A stretch of DNA of 64,000 nucleotides from Paenibacillus_E violae (GTDB taxonomy: Bacteria > Bacillota > Bacilli > Paenibacillales > NBRC-103111), in NCBI RefSeq assembly GCF_032461945.1, contig NZ_JAWCUD010000005.1, forward strand, positions 310,001 through 374,000, read 5' to 3'. This document shows positions 1 through 7,898 of this stretch, in pieces. The notes under the pieces were generated by a model, which was not told the DNA's origin, did no database searches, and saw only the letters and a program-made list of their open reading frames with translations. Within the stretch, counting starts at the first letter, position 1; every line of letters starts with the position of its first letter. A program made the position numbers and the translations under genes.

Positions 1-75
1 CGCACGAAAGTAGGCAGGAACGATCCTTGCCCGTGCGGTAGCGGTAAGAAATTTAAGAAGTGCTGTGCGGGTTAA
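1..75 (+). CDS. 3' end of a SEC-C motif protein (SecA or SEC-C family), partial
   Basis: The window opens inside a reading frame that ends at 75 and encodes a zinc-binding SEC-C tail: VGRNDPCPCGSGKK followed by FKKCC and a short end. The CxCx8CC cysteine pattern is the one that ends the SecA translocase ATPase, where it binds zinc and contacts SecB or ribosomes. The same tail also occurs on unrelated small SEC-C proteins, and no upstream sequence is visible to separate the two. A strong terminator follows 35 bp later, so this is the last gene of its transcript. Confidence 0.7.
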   Translation, partial: RTKVGRNDPCPCGSGKKFKKCCAG

Positions 76-110
76 TCATTTGGGTCAGTAAGTTGGCTCA
101 AAAACGAGAA

Positions 111-145
111 AACCGTCGAGACCATTTGTCTCGGCGGTTTTTTTT
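111..145 (+). terminator. Rho-independent terminator after the SEC-C gene
   Basis: A stem of CCGTCGAGA pairs with TCTCGGCGG (one G-U) around a short loop and is followed by eight T residues. Confidence 0.9.
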
Positions 146-186
146 GCTGGGGCGTTCGGATGGGTAAACGGATTTACCTAATTTCT

Positions 187-480
187 TCTACACATATCCA
201 CTCTTCACATACCACTGCTACTTTAACGCTGAAAAACATCCTTAAAGTAGCCAGTTCCTTCACCAAGCCAGCGTTAACGTTGTTTAACAACGCTAACTCC
301 TCTGCACACATCCGATCCACGCACCACTGCTACTTTAACGCTGAAAAACATCCTTAAATTGGCCAGTTCCTTCATCACGCCAGCGTTAAAGTTGCTTAAC
401 AACACTAACTCCTCTGCACACAACCGATCCTCGCACCACTGCCTCTCTAACGCTGAAAAACATCACTTAATGTAGTTAAT
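187..480. repeat. 112-bp tandem repeat, about 2.6 copies, non-coding
   Basis: The block ACCACTGCTACTTTAACG starts at 211, recurs at 323, and recurs in diverged form at 435, giving an exact 112-bp period. Each unit also carries CTGAAAAACATC, a CCAGTTCCTTCA block, and a GCGTTAA...AACA(A/C)(C/T)GCTAAC or similar inverted segment able to form a GTTGTT/AACAAC hairpin. A short open frame crosses the repeat, but it has no ribosome binding site and its protein is only the repeat translated, so I treat this as non-coding. It is not a CRISPR: the unit is too long and there are no unique spacers. Confidence 0.8.
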
Positions 481-540
481 TTCCTCCCCCTGTTGGAAAG
501 GCGATCCATTTCACCGCCTTATCTGAAATAGACGGATAAA

Positions 541-589
541 CTACCGTTAGTCTGCGCAGCAACAGTGTCTGGGGATGAATTAACGGTAG
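541..589. repeat. Small inverted-repeat intergenic element
   Basis: CTACCGTTA (541-549) is matched by its reverse complement TAACGGTAG (581-589). The sequence to about 700 carries further TTAAC/GTTAA-rich blocks. The rest of the 146-814 gap shows no gene. The element resembles the TAACGG-type elements at 20.6 and 46.0 kb in spirit, but not closely in sequence. Confidence 0.45.
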
Positions 590-814
590 AAATCTAGTTA
601 ATCACCCAAAGTTGGATAAATGTATAAAATTAACAGGAGAATCGGCGTTAATTCCAAGTAGCTTCTTAGCCCCACGCTGCGGAGCCCTGTAACCTCCCAT
701 TCATTCCCGCATAACCCCCTCATTCAATAAACAATAGCGCCAAATTGTTGATATTGCCTCTTCTGTTTTGTAAGATGGAAATCAAATAAGACTGTGCCCG
801 GAAGGAGGCAGCCC

Positions 815-1480
815 ATGGCGCGTTCAAAGTCGCTTTGGTTATTAGTGGGATGGTTTCTGGCAGCTGGAGCGGGCTTGCTCGTTCTGCAATGGACCGGAGC
901 ATGGGCTCGCATGGACTTAAGTCGAGTGACGGAATGGCTGCGGCATTCGGGTCCTCTTGGCGGGATTTTGTACATTATTGTCTACACGCTGCGTCCTTTG
1001 GTGCTGTTTCCAGCAACGCCGTTGACATTGTATGGGGGCTATGTGTTTGGCGCTTTTTGGGGGACGATCTACGATATTATTGGAGCCGGTGCCGGTGCGA
1101 TGCTTTCTTTTTATATAACACGAAAATGGGGCAGAAATGGCTTTCAACGGATTTTACGCAATAAGAAGCTGCAATCTTTTGATCAGAAAGCCGAAGAGAA
1201 AGGGTTCATGGTCGTGCTGTACATGCGCTTGATGCCCTTTTTTCCGTTTGACGGTGTCAGTTACGGGGCCGGGCTTTCCAAAATTCGTTTTTGGGACTAC
1301 ACATGGGGGACGCTCATTGGTATAATTCCAGGAGCAGTGGTCTATAACGTGTTTGGCGCATCACTGCAAGATATTGGATCCGGCAAATTTTATGCAGCCG
1401 TTGGGATGTACATCCTATTTGCATTAATTCCGCTGCTGCTCAAAAAAAGACAGTCGATACGGGCTCGCAAACGGGCCTGA
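815..1480 (+). CDS. TVP38/TMEM64 (DedA-like, VTT domain) membrane protein
   Basis: A 221-aa integral membrane protein of the TVP38/TMEM64 (SNARE-associated, VTT) family, related to DedA proteins linked to lipid scrambling and membrane homeostasis. After an N-terminal membrane helix, the core shows the family pattern FPATPLTLYGGYVFG with a re-entrant loop, then YITRKWGRN, then MRLMPFFPFDGVSYGAG and a closing membrane segment, with a basic C-terminus. I start at the ATG at 815, six bases after GGAAGGAGG; an in-frame GTG at 794 would precede that site. It lies 41 bp ahead of a PAP2 phosphatase gene on the same strand, so the two probably form a lipid-related operon. Substrate unknown. Confidence 0.88.
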   Translation: MARSKSLWLLVGWFLAAGAGLLVLQWTGAWARMDLSRVTEWLRHSGPLGGILYIIVYTLRPLVLFPATPLTLYGGYVFGAFWGTIYDIIGAGAGAMLSFYITRKWGRNGFQRILRNKKLQSFDQKAEEKGFMVVLYMRLMPFFPFDGVSYGAGLSKIRFWDYTWGTLIGIIPGAVVYNVFGASLQDIGSGKFYAAVGMYILFALIPLLLKKRQSIRARKRA

Positions 1481-1521
1481 CGAATAAGGAAATCTAGCCG
1501 ATCATCAGAGGGGAAATCAGC

Positions 1522-2223
1522 ATGCAGGGGAAACCATTATACAAAGATTTAGTCTGGGGGTTAGGGGCGGCATGCGTGCTGCTAATTGGCTTTGTTATCT
1601 TATGGCAGAGCCTATCGTCCAGTTGGTTACAAACATTTGATAGAGGGATTAGCAGCGCTATTCAGTCACTTCGAAGTGACGGGCTGACGCCAGTTGTTAT
1701 TTTTATTACTACGCTCGGAAAAGCAAAAGCAGAAAGTATCGTCTTCGTAGTGGTTGCTGCAATCTTGTTGTTTAAAATGAAACAGAGATGGGAGACACTT
1801 GTCCTGTTCATCGGTGTTCTGGCTACCTGGGGGCTTAACATTCTGATTAAAGGATTAATTGAACGCGAACGCCCTGCAGGACCGTGGCTCGTTGAGGAAA
1901 CAGGTTTCAGTTTTCCCAGTGGCCATGCGATGGTGTCTATTTTATTTTACGGATTGATAGGCTATTTGATATGGATCAATGTACGCAGATGGAAGGCAGC
2001 GTGGTTGGTACCGGTTGTGACAGTACTATTTGTATTGTGTATTGGAGCAAGTCGGATTTATTTAGGGGTGCATTACCCTAGCGATGTGCTGGCTGGATTC
2101 ACAGCAGGCGGCGCGGCTCTGACGGGATGCATCATGGCCATTCATCGTATCACAGGTCGCAAGGCCCGCATACAGCAAGGAATGAACCGGTCAAATCGGC
2201 CGGGCTACAACCATCCTGCATAG
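1522..2223 (+). CDS. PAP2-family phosphatase (lipid phosphate phosphatase type)
   Basis: A 233-aa multi-pass membrane phosphatase of the PAP2 superfamily. All three catalytic motifs are present: KGLIERERP (the KxxxxxxRP motif), PSGH (with the catalytic histidine), and SRIYLGVHYPSDV (the SRxxxxxHxxxD motif). In Gram-positive bacteria such enzymes dephosphorylate undecaprenyl pyrophosphate, phosphatidylglycerol phosphate or similar lipids at the outer membrane face; which one applies cannot be told here. GAGGGGAA precedes the ATG. It is probably cotranscribed with the TVP38-like gene. Confidence 0.9.
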   Translation: MQGKPLYKDLVWGLGAACVLLIGFVILWQSLSSSWLQTFDRGISSAIQSLRSDGLTPVVIFITTLGKAKAESIVFVVVAAILLFKMKQRWETLVLFIGVLATWGLNILIKGLIERERPAGPWLVEETGFSFPSGHAMVSILFYGLIGYLIWINVRRWKAAWLVPVVTVLFVLCIGASRIYLGVHYPSDVLAGFTAGGAALTGCIMAIHRITGRKARIQQGMNRSNRPGYNHPA

Positions 2224-2419
2224 ACGAGATAAGGTTTATTTACAAAAAAGTAAGGCATAAAGTGATGCCAAATTCATACACTTTTAGTAAGTAAGAGGAT
2301 CACTAAAGACATAGCTCACATCGGGGACAACGCCTTCCAGGGGTTCGTCCTTTTTCTTTTGCTTCCAGGACGTTGTATAATTAATCCATCGGCAGATGAC
2401 TCAGAAAGAAGGGATGACT

Positions 2420-3442
2420 ATGCTGAAATTAAGTATTCTTGATCAATCACCGGTTTCTTCCGGTTTTACGCATAGCGATGCGCTGCAGCAGACGATCCAG
2501 CTGGCGCAGTTGGCTGACCGCCTAGGCTACACGAGATTCTGGGTGTCGGAGCATCATAACTCGCAGGGTCTCGCAGGCTCGTCTCCAGAGGTGCTGCTAT
2601 CGACATTAGCGGCGCGCACAAGCCGCATTAGGCTCGGCTCTGGCGGCGTGTTGCTGCCGCATTACAGCTCCTACAAGGTCGCGGAGAACTTCCGGATGCT
2701 CGAAGCACTATATCCGGGGCGCATCGACCTTGGCATCGGGCGTGCGCCTGGCGGCACGCCGCACACGGCCAAAGCGCTGAGAGGGGTCAGCGCCGATCTG
2801 TTCGAAGGACTTGAGCGGTTCCCGGCTCAAGTCACGGATCTGCTCGGGTTCCTCACCGATTCGGTGGAACCCGGTCACGTGTTCGAGGGCATCCGCGCCA
2901 CCCCGATGGTGGCTGGAGTGCCCCAGGTGTGGCTGCTCGGCTCCACCGGGCAGAGCGGGGTGTACGCCTCGCAGGCAGGCGCAGCTTTCTGCTTCGCGCA
3001 CTTCATTAACGGCGCGGGCGGACAGCATGCGGTGCGCAGCTACCGCAGCTCGTTCAAACCGTCCGCGCTTAATGTCGTGCCGCAGGCGACGGTATGCATC
3101 TATGTGCTCTGCGCCGAAACGCAGGTAGAGGCGGAAGAACTCGCCAGTTCCATCGATTTGCGCATTCTGCAAATGGAAAAAGGCGAGTTCACGGGAGTGA
3201 AATCGCCTGAAGAAGCGGCTTCCTATGTCTACTCGGATTGGGATCAAACGCGAGTAAGGGATAATCGGTCCCGGATGATTATCGGTGACCCAGGGCAAGT
3301 TCGGGAACAGATGCTGAACTTGGCCGACAGCTACCAAGTGGATGAAGTCATGGTCGTTGCCGGCGGTTACCTGCCTGAGACGAGGCAGCGGACGATTGAA
3401 CTGCTGGCCGAAGCGTTTGATCTCGCTGCACTTAAGGTCTGA
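2420..3442 (+). CDS. LLM-class flavin-dependent oxidoreductase (luciferase-like)
   Basis: A 340-aa member of the bacterial luciferase-like monooxygenase fold, MsnO8/YceB-like branch. Family marks are LSILDQSPV at the N-terminus, FWVSEHHN, LGSGGVLLPHYSSYKVAE and RIDLGIGRAPGG, then a C-terminal IGDP and EVMVV region. Such proteins are FMN-dependent oxidoreductases of mostly unknown substrate. ATGs lie in frame at 2396, 2414 and 2420; I prefer 2420 because AGAAGGG lies six bases before it. The stretch from about 2500 to 3150 is clearly richer in G+C than the flanking genes, which might reflect transfer or ordinary variation. It stands alone, facing a small minus-strand gene. Confidence 0.88.
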   Translation: MLKLSILDQSPVSSGFTHSDALQQTIQLAQLADRLGYTRFWVSEHHNSQGLAGSSPEVLLSTLAARTSRIRLGSGGVLLPHYSSYKVAENFRMLEALYPGRIDLGIGRAPGGTPHTAKALRGVSADLFEGLERFPAQVTDLLGFLTDSVEPGHVFEGIRATPMVAGVPQVWLLGSTGQSGVYASQAGAAFCFAHFINGAGGQHAVRSYRSSFKPSALNVVPQATVCIYVLCAETQVEAEELASSIDLRILQMEKGEFTGVKSPEEAASYVYSDWDQTRVRDNRSRMIIGDPGQVREQMLNLADSYQVDEVMVVAGGYLPETRQRTIELLAEAFDLAALKV

Positions 3443-3456
3443 TTTCCTTCATGGGG

Positions 3457-3765
3457 TTAACGAGTTCGTTTATTCCTTTTATCGATCTCCTGTGTCACGA
3501 TGAAAGCAAGTTCTTCGTTGCCAAAGAGAGACAGCACGCCTAATACCGTATGATCAGCCACCTCGCCGGCTTCCTCTTTGGGAACGGTTAGATCAAGAGC
3601 TTGTTTAAGAGAGGCATTATCCTCTTGATCCGGATAAGCAGCACGATAAAGTGCGGCAGGGTCCAAATCATGATTGATACACCACTGGGCAAAAACGAGA
3701 ATCATCATATGCTCCTCGCGTTTATAGTTTTCGATCATCTGTTCTTCTAATTGTTTTTTATTCAT
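3457..3765 (-). CDS. Conserved-looking hypothetical protein, 102 aa
   Basis: A small acidic cytoplasmic protein with no signal peptide or membrane segment. It starts MNKKQLEEQMIENYKREEHM, is predicted helical, and contains CINHDLDPAALYRAAYPD and a C-terminal ELAFIVTQEIDKR. A GGAGAT ribosome binding site lies about 12 bases before the ATG. I do not recognise the family. It is convergent with the luciferase-like gene, 14 bp apart. Confidence 0.65.
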   Translation of the reverse strand: MNKKQLEEQMIENYKREEHMMILVFAQWCINHDLDPAALYRAAYPDQEDNASLKQALDLTVPKEEAGEVADHTVLGVLSLFGNEELAFIVTQEIDKRNKRTR

Positions 3766-3897
3766 GCTAGGGTAAACATCTCCTTCAACTATCTATTCGA
3801 CTTTATGGGACGGATGGGTTCATTATAGCGAAAGATCAGGTGTAATCACAATGATTAAGAATGACTTCGCTGCACGTTAGCATTGTATGACATTTAT

Positions 3898-3942
3898 AGT
3901 GGTACCACGAGCGCATTCGTCCCGTCGAATGCGCTCTTTTTG
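3898..3942 (+). ncRNA. T-box-like leader remnant (T-box sequence plus terminator)
   Basis: AGTGGTACCACGAG matches the T-box consensus AGGGTGGTACCACG at 12 of 14 positions when read from 3896. A perfect 11-bp terminator stem, GAGCGCATTCG/CGAATGCGCTC with a TCCCGT loop and five T residues, follows directly (3909-3940). This is the usual order at the 3' end of a tRNA-sensing T-box leader. The roughly 130 bp upstream shows no obvious Stem I, and no aminoacyl-tRNA synthetase or amino acid gene follows; a broken SLH gene does. I read it as an orphan remnant. A plain terminator is the alternative. Confidence 0.55.
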
Positions 3943-4033
3943 CATTTATTTAGGTCTTCCAGAAACCGAGGAGTCATCCTGTTGGAATTACACGAAATCT
4001 CTTGTAATTTTTTGTCAGAACATGTCGAATTAA

Positions 4034-4336
4034 GTTGAAACTGCCGCAGCCTATGACATCATCTCCGGCTACAGCGACAGCTCTTTTGGGCCGGATGATC
4101 AAATCACCCGTGAACAAATGGCGGTGATGATCGTACGTGCAGCCAAGCTGCCTGCAGCAGCGGCAGGCAACACATTCACGGATCGCACAGCGATCTCCGA
4201 ATGGGCGCAAAGTGCCGTTGCTTCTGCATCGGCTAGCCATGTGATCGACGGCTATAGCGACGGTTCCTTCAAGGCGCAAGCGAACGCTACGCGTGCTGAA
4301 GCTGTTACTGTGATCATGAAAGCACTCAAAAAGTAA
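4034..4336 (+). pseudogene. Truncated S-layer homology (SLH) protein remnant
   Basis: The frame is open from 4034, just after an in-frame TAA, and encodes about 100 residues of two SLH repeats: the end of one (IISGYSDSSFGPDDQITREQ) and a nearly complete second (FTDRTAISEWAQSAV, then VIDGYSDGSFK and ATRAEAVTVIMKAL). There is no signal peptide, no N-terminal region, and no plausible start with a ribosome binding site; the first ATG, at 4118, lies inside a repeat. This is the C-terminus of a surface-anchored protein whose 5' part has been lost. It keeps its own terminator. Confidence 0.75.
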
Positions 4337-4349
4337 TAGCAAGCTGAAT

Positions 4350-4415
4350 AAAGTCTCGGATCGCGAGCCTGAAGTTCCTATATGGAGCGGCAGGACGCGG
4401 TCCGGGACTTTTTTT
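4350..4415 (+). terminator. Rho-independent terminator after the SLH remnant
   Basis: AAGTCTCGGATCGCG pairs with CGCGGTCCGGGACTT (two G-U pairs) across a loop of about 30 bases, followed by seven T residues. Confidence 0.85.
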
Positions 4416-4477
4416 CGTTAACCAATATGGTATAGTTTATGAGAAAAAGGTTGTACGTATAGGAGGTTATATGGGAC

Positions 4478-4963
4478 ATGATTATGAATGAGAAAATCAA
4501 GGCATCCGAGGTGCAGCTGATTGGCGTTGATGGCGAAGATCTGGGCTTCGTCCCGACGGTAGAGGCGCTGGCGCTGGCGAAGAAGCTGAAAGTAGACCTC
4601 GTTTGTGAATCGCTCATGAGCAGCCCGCCGCCGTGCAAATTAATTGGAGCGGGCAAGGCCAAGCAGGAAGCGATGCAGGAGAGACAGCAAGCCCGCAAGC
4701 GGGAGCAAGCGCCAAAGACGAAAGAACTGCGCTTAACGCCGCACATCGAGGATCACGATTTGGAAACGAAGCGCCAACAGGCAGGACGAATTCTGCAAGG
4801 CGGAGATGCCGTGCAGTTGGTCGTGAAGATTTCGGGCAAAGAAGGCGCTCAGGCCAAAGCTTTGCTTGAAGATCTGGTGAAGGACTTAAGCGCTTATGGC
4901 CGCAAGCAAACAGGCATTCAGCTAAGCGGGAAGCAAGCTTCCGTACAGTTGGATCCTTTATAA
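4478..4963 (+). CDS. Divergent IF-3-like protein (translation initiation factor 3 paralogue)
   Basis: A 161-aa protein with the IF-3 layout: an N-domain (NEKIKASEVQLIGVDGEDLG, VPTVEALALAKKLKVDLV), a basic linker (QERQQARKREQAPKTKELRL), and a C-domain starting LTPHIEDHDLETKRQQAGRI. It departs from true IF-3 where that protein is most constrained: the CRIMDYGK signature reads CKLIGAGK, and the FRGRE segment reads ISGKE. It is also not followed by rpmI and rplT, which accompany infC in Bacillota. I therefore read it as a paralogue, not the housekeeping factor. AGGAGG at 4461-4466 serves the ATG at 4478; a seven-codon frame starting at 4471 overlaps it. Role unknown. Confidence 0.8.
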   Translation: MIMNEKIKASEVQLIGVDGEDLGFVPTVEALALAKKLKVDLVCESLMSSPPPCKLIGAGKAKQEAMQERQQARKREQAPKTKELRLTPHIEDHDLETKRQQAGRILQGGDAVQLVVKISGKEGAQAKALLEDLVKDLSAYGRKQTGIQLSGKQASVQLDPL

Positions 4964-4964
4964 G

Positions 4965-5017
4965 AAAAGCATGAACGCTCCTTCGTTCTGAAAGGGAAGG
5001 GATGTTCATGCTTTTTT
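4965..5017. terminator. Terminator between convergent genes
   Basis: AAGCATGAAC pairs with GTTCATGCTT around a 27-base loop, followed by TTTTTT on the plus strand and AAAA/TTTT-rich sequence on the other. It serves the IF-3-like gene and possibly the minus-strand peptidase. Confidence 0.8.
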
Positions 5018-5036
5018 CCGTCATAGAGAAAGTGGT

Positions 5037-5852
5037 TTAGTTCAAGGTAATGGCCTGCGAGCCCATAAGCTCCCATACTTGCTTGAAGTCGCTTAGTGCA
5101 TAAGCTTCCTGCTGTCCGGTCATTGGGTCGTTCATATAGGCGTAATCATCGTCCCAACCTGTTAATAGTAAGGCATGTTCCGGTTGATACCATTCCACGA
5201 GCCGATCCTCTTCATCTTGCCATTCCAGATCCAGATAGGGGGTATCCATATGCTCCGTAGCCCAAATCATGGCGGGCTTGCCTGCTTCTATGACGCCCAG
5301 CAACGTATCAAAAGAAGCGCCTGTGATATCTTTGAAGCGCCCAGGCAATAGCTGGTTCATAGTGGCATACATCGGTTTATGGTAAATGCCATATCCCGCC
5401 TTATAGGGGTTGCCGACAAATACGTCTTCTGGATTGCCGCCTACAAAAGCCCCATCGGCATTCTCAGCAGGCATCTCGCCTCTAGGGAGCGCGTCAGCCA
5501 CTTCCTCTTTGGTGACTGGAAGCCCGGCCCAATTCAGCAGCATGGTGGCCGCCACGGCTTCGCACCCATTGGGCAGCTCCGGCAGTTGTGATAAAGCAGG
5601 GGCATTAGGCACCTGATAATGGTGCTCTGCAGGTGGAGTGGCATCAGCAGACGGCAGCGGTACAGGCACAGGCGCAGGTGAAGATCCAGATCCAGATGCA
5701 GATGCAGATGCAGCCAGAAGAAGCGGCTCACTAAGCTCACTAGCAGCCGGACTTGGAGCGACTGGTCGGAGAGCTTGTACAAATGCAGGCGCAGTAGGCT
5801 TGGGCAACGCTAGGCACATTACTGACCATATAACGATTAGACAGCATGTCAA
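5037..5852 (-). CDS. C39-like cysteine peptidase, secreted (peptidase_C39_2 type)
   Basis: A protein of up to 271 aa with a hydrophobic N-terminus (signal peptide or anchor), a Pro/Ala/Ser-rich linker (about residues 28-78), and a C39-like domain. The catalytic cysteine is Cys97 in LPNGCEAVAATMLLNW, the histidine is His226 in PEHALLLTGWDDDY, and the Asn/Asp is in MNDP (241-243). This domain arrangement occurs in secreted Bacillota proteins whose substrates are unknown. The longest frame starts with TTG at 5852, but its GGAAG is 16 bases away; an ATG 11 codons later is possible. The linker is encoded by a short 6-bp repeat. Confidence 0.8.
   Translation of the reverse strand: MTCCLIVIWSVMCLALPKPTAPAFVQALRPVAPSPAASELSEPLLLAASASASGSGSSPAPVPVPLPSADATPPAEHHYQVPNAPALSQLPELPNGCEAVAATMLLNWAGLPVTKEEVADALPRGEMPAENADGAFVGGNPEDVFVGNPYKAGYGIYHKPMYATMNQLLPGRFKDITGASFDTLLGVIEAGKPAMIWATEHMDTPYLDLEWQDEEDRLVEWYQPEHALLLTGWDDDYAYMNDPMTGQQEAYALSDFKQVWELMGSQAITLN
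5682..5715. repeat. Hexanucleotide repeat inside the peptidase linker
   Basis: GATCCA/GATGCA units run five times in a row on the plus strand, encoding an alternating Ser/Gly/Ala linker on the minus strand. Such a tract can change length by slippage without changing frame. Confidence 0.6.
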
Positions 5853-6101
5853 CTTTTTTATGTGAAATCACTTCCGTTCTAGCACGATCTTTTCATTACA
5901 TCATGAAGAATCTGGAAATGCAAGATGAAGTCAGTAAGACATATAAGAATGGTCAAGCGGCATAGTTTAGGAAAGCGGACAGCATCTTGAGAATATTTTA
6001 TGGCATGAAAAAAAGGACTAGGGATGACCATATGAGGCAATAGCTCATACAATAGGGTAAAATGGTGAAAAATACCCGTTTCATGGATAAGAGGGAAGTA
6101 T

Positions 6102-6608
6102 ATGAATAAGTATGAAGAGGAGAAAAAGGCGTTAGAGCAAGCCGCTATCGATATTTTTCTTGAACTATATAACGTAAATAACCCGATTGCGCTGCGAATG
6201 GTTCGCCAACAGGAGAAGCCGGACGCGCTGCTGGAGGATGCCAATAACGAGCAAATAGGACTCGAAGTGACTCATTTGTTCTATGATATGGAGGAAGCCA
6301 GACGTATGATGTCACGATCTGAGCTCACGAAGCCTGGTGCGGAAGTACTGGATAATTTTATTAAGGTCATTAATAATCGGATTGCAAGTAAAGAACAGAA
6401 GTTACAGGATTATTCCCATGACTATCCTTGTATGCTGCTCATACGCAACGTATCTCTGCTGTTCGGGATGTCCGATGTGCTCAGTTTCAAGCATAAGCTC
6501 GTTCCGCCAAGTGGATGGTTTACACAAGTATGGCTGTTGTCGAGAGATTTTACACCGGATTGGCTGTTAATTAACTTATATGACGTTGGCGGTGGAGGGA
6601 TGAAATGA
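6102..6608 (+). CDS. Hypothetical protein, possible PD-(D/E)xK-like fold
   Basis: A 168-aa cytoplasmic protein with no signal or membrane segment. The stretch PDALLEDANNEQIGLEVTHL (40-59) resembles the PD...ExK/ExT core of restriction-endonuclease-like folds, with Asp41, Glu55 and Thr57, but this is a weak visual match only. A helical middle and a C-terminal SGWFTQVWLLSRDFTPDWLL strand-rich part follow. GAGGGAAG precedes the ATG. It overlaps the next gene by four bases (ATGA), so translation of the M48 protease is probably coupled to it. I do not recognise the family. Confidence 0.6.
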   Translation: MNKYEEEKKALEQAAIDIFLELYNVNNPIALRMVRQQEKPDALLEDANNEQIGLEVTHLFYDMEEARRMMSRSELTKPGAEVLDNFIKVINNRIASKEQKLQDYSHDYPCMLLIRNVSLLFGMSDVLSFKHKLVPPSGWFTQVWLLSRDFTPDWLLINLYDVGGGGMK

Positions 6609-7852
6609 AGCGTCTGTACATAGGGCTTGGCGCAGCTTTTGGCGTGTATGCGGTCGTCATGATTGTGTATTTACTACAAGGAGATTTATTTCCCATACCT
6701 CAAGATCTGGTTGGCACCAGCGCGGACCCGCACACGTTCATGACGGCACAGGAAATAGACAAAGCTGAATCCTTATCACGCATTCGGTCATTAGCTTATT
6801 TCCTGAGTTCTCCGCTGCAAATCGGATTGATCCTACTGTTCTTAGGTGTGGCTGTCCGTATTCGAAGCTTTGCTGAAAAGCTGTTCAAGGCTTCCTTCCT
6901 GCAAATGGTCGTTTTTGTGCTTCTGTTTACTCTGCTGATGGACGTGCTGTTCTTGCCGGTGGATTATTTTTTGTTCAAAATCGATCTTGCCTACGGGATA
7001 TCGACAGAGACGCTTGCGATCTTTCTAGGGGACCATGCGAAGGATTTTCTGTTAAATGCCGTAGGAACAATTGTCATGGTTTGGCTATTCAGACTGGTGC
7101 TAAAATGGAGTCCCAACCGGTGGTGGTTCTGGTTCTGGCTTTTGTCTGTTCCATTGATTGTGTTCGTTACGTTCATTCAACCCGTTGTGCTTGATCCTCT
7201 GTACAATGATTTCAAGCCGCTTCAGGATCAAGAACTTAAGGCGCAAATTCTTCAATTGGCGGCGGAATCGCACATTCCGGCTAAGCAGGTCTACGAGGTC
7301 AATATGTCTGAGAGGACAAATGCGATTAATGCTTATGTCAATGGAATAGGCGGCAACGCCAGAATTGTACTGTGGGATACGACGCTGAAAAAATTGCAGC
7401 CCGATGAGATTTTAACCGTAATGGCGCATGAAATGGGACACTATGTAGAAAAGCATATCTATATCGGCCTTGCTTACGGCATCGCGCTTAGCTTGGTGGG
7501 GTTATGGCTCGCTTTTCACGCTTATCGTTTCTTCCTTAAACACTGGGCCCATAGATGGGGCATTCGGGGAGAAAATGATCTAGCGGCGCTGCCTATTCTG
7601 CTGTTGCTTGTTACGTTCATGAGCTTTGTCTCCGCGCCCGCTCAAAATGCCTTCTCCCGAGTGATTGAGCATCGAGCAGATGTATATGCGATGCAACTGA
7701 TAGGAGACGGCAGCGCCGCCATTCGCGCTTTTCAGCAAATTGCCAAAGAGAACTTGAGCCCTGTCACACAGCCGAGGCTGGTTCATTGGTTTCGTGGCTC
7801 GCATCCGGAGATTATGGATCGGATTATGTATTTTAAGCAGTTTGAAAAATAA
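6605..7852 (+). CDS. M48 family membrane zinc metalloprotease (Ste24-like)
   Basis: A 415-aa multi-pass membrane protease of the M48A (Ste24/CAAX protease) type. The zinc site is His275-Glu276 and His279 in HEMGH, with the third ligand Glu355 in IEHRADVYAMQL. Also conserved are SERTNAINAYVNGIGGNARIVL and the C-terminal THP-like SHPEIMDRI. The N-terminal half has four or more membrane helices. Ste24 relatives cleave membrane-embedded or prenylated peptides in eukaryotes; bacterial ones act in membrane protein quality control. It is translationally coupled to the upstream gene and closed by a strong terminator. Confidence 0.93.
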   Translation: MKRLYIGLGAAFGVYAVVMIVYLLQGDLFPIPQDLVGTSADPHTFMTAQEIDKAESLSRIRSLAYFLSSPLQIGLILLFLGVAVRIRSFAEKLFKASFLQMVVFVLLFTLLMDVLFLPVDYFLFKIDLAYGISTETLAIFLGDHAKDFLLNAVGTIVMVWLFRLVLKWSPNRWWFWFWLLSVPLIVFVTFIQPVVLDPLYNDFKPLQDQELKAQILQLAAESHIPAKQVYEVNMSERTNAINAYVNGIGGNARIVLWDTTLKKLQPDEILTVMAHEMGHYVEKHIYIGLAYGIALSLVGLWLAFHAYRFFLKHWAHRWGIRGENDLAALPILLLLVTFMSFVSAPAQNAFSRVIEHRADVYAMQLIGDGSAAIRAFQQIAKENLSPVTQPRLVHWFRGSHPEIMDRIMYFKQFEK

Positions 7853-7895
7853 AAGGCTAGTGAGGAGCGGGTAACCGCTTCTTCACTAGCCTTTT
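7851..7895. terminator. Bidirectional terminator between the M48 gene and the cvfC-like gene
   Basis: AAAAGGCTAGTGA...AGCGGG pairs with CCGCTTCTTCACTAGCCTTTT. T-rich tails lie on both strands, fitting the convergent genes. Confidence 0.9.
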
Positions 7896-7898
7896 ATG

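Noticed and set aside
160..357. 65-aa frame in the first intergenic region
   Set aside because: It only translates the 112-bp tandem repeat, and there is no ribosome binding site.
187..480. CRISPR array
   Set aside because: The repeat unit is 112 bp without unique spacers, and there are no cas genes in the window.
2324..2380. Riboswitch or terminator upstream of the luciferase-like gene
   Set aside because: ACAACG and CGTTGT can pair across about 40 bases, but there is no convincing inner structure and no T run after the stem.
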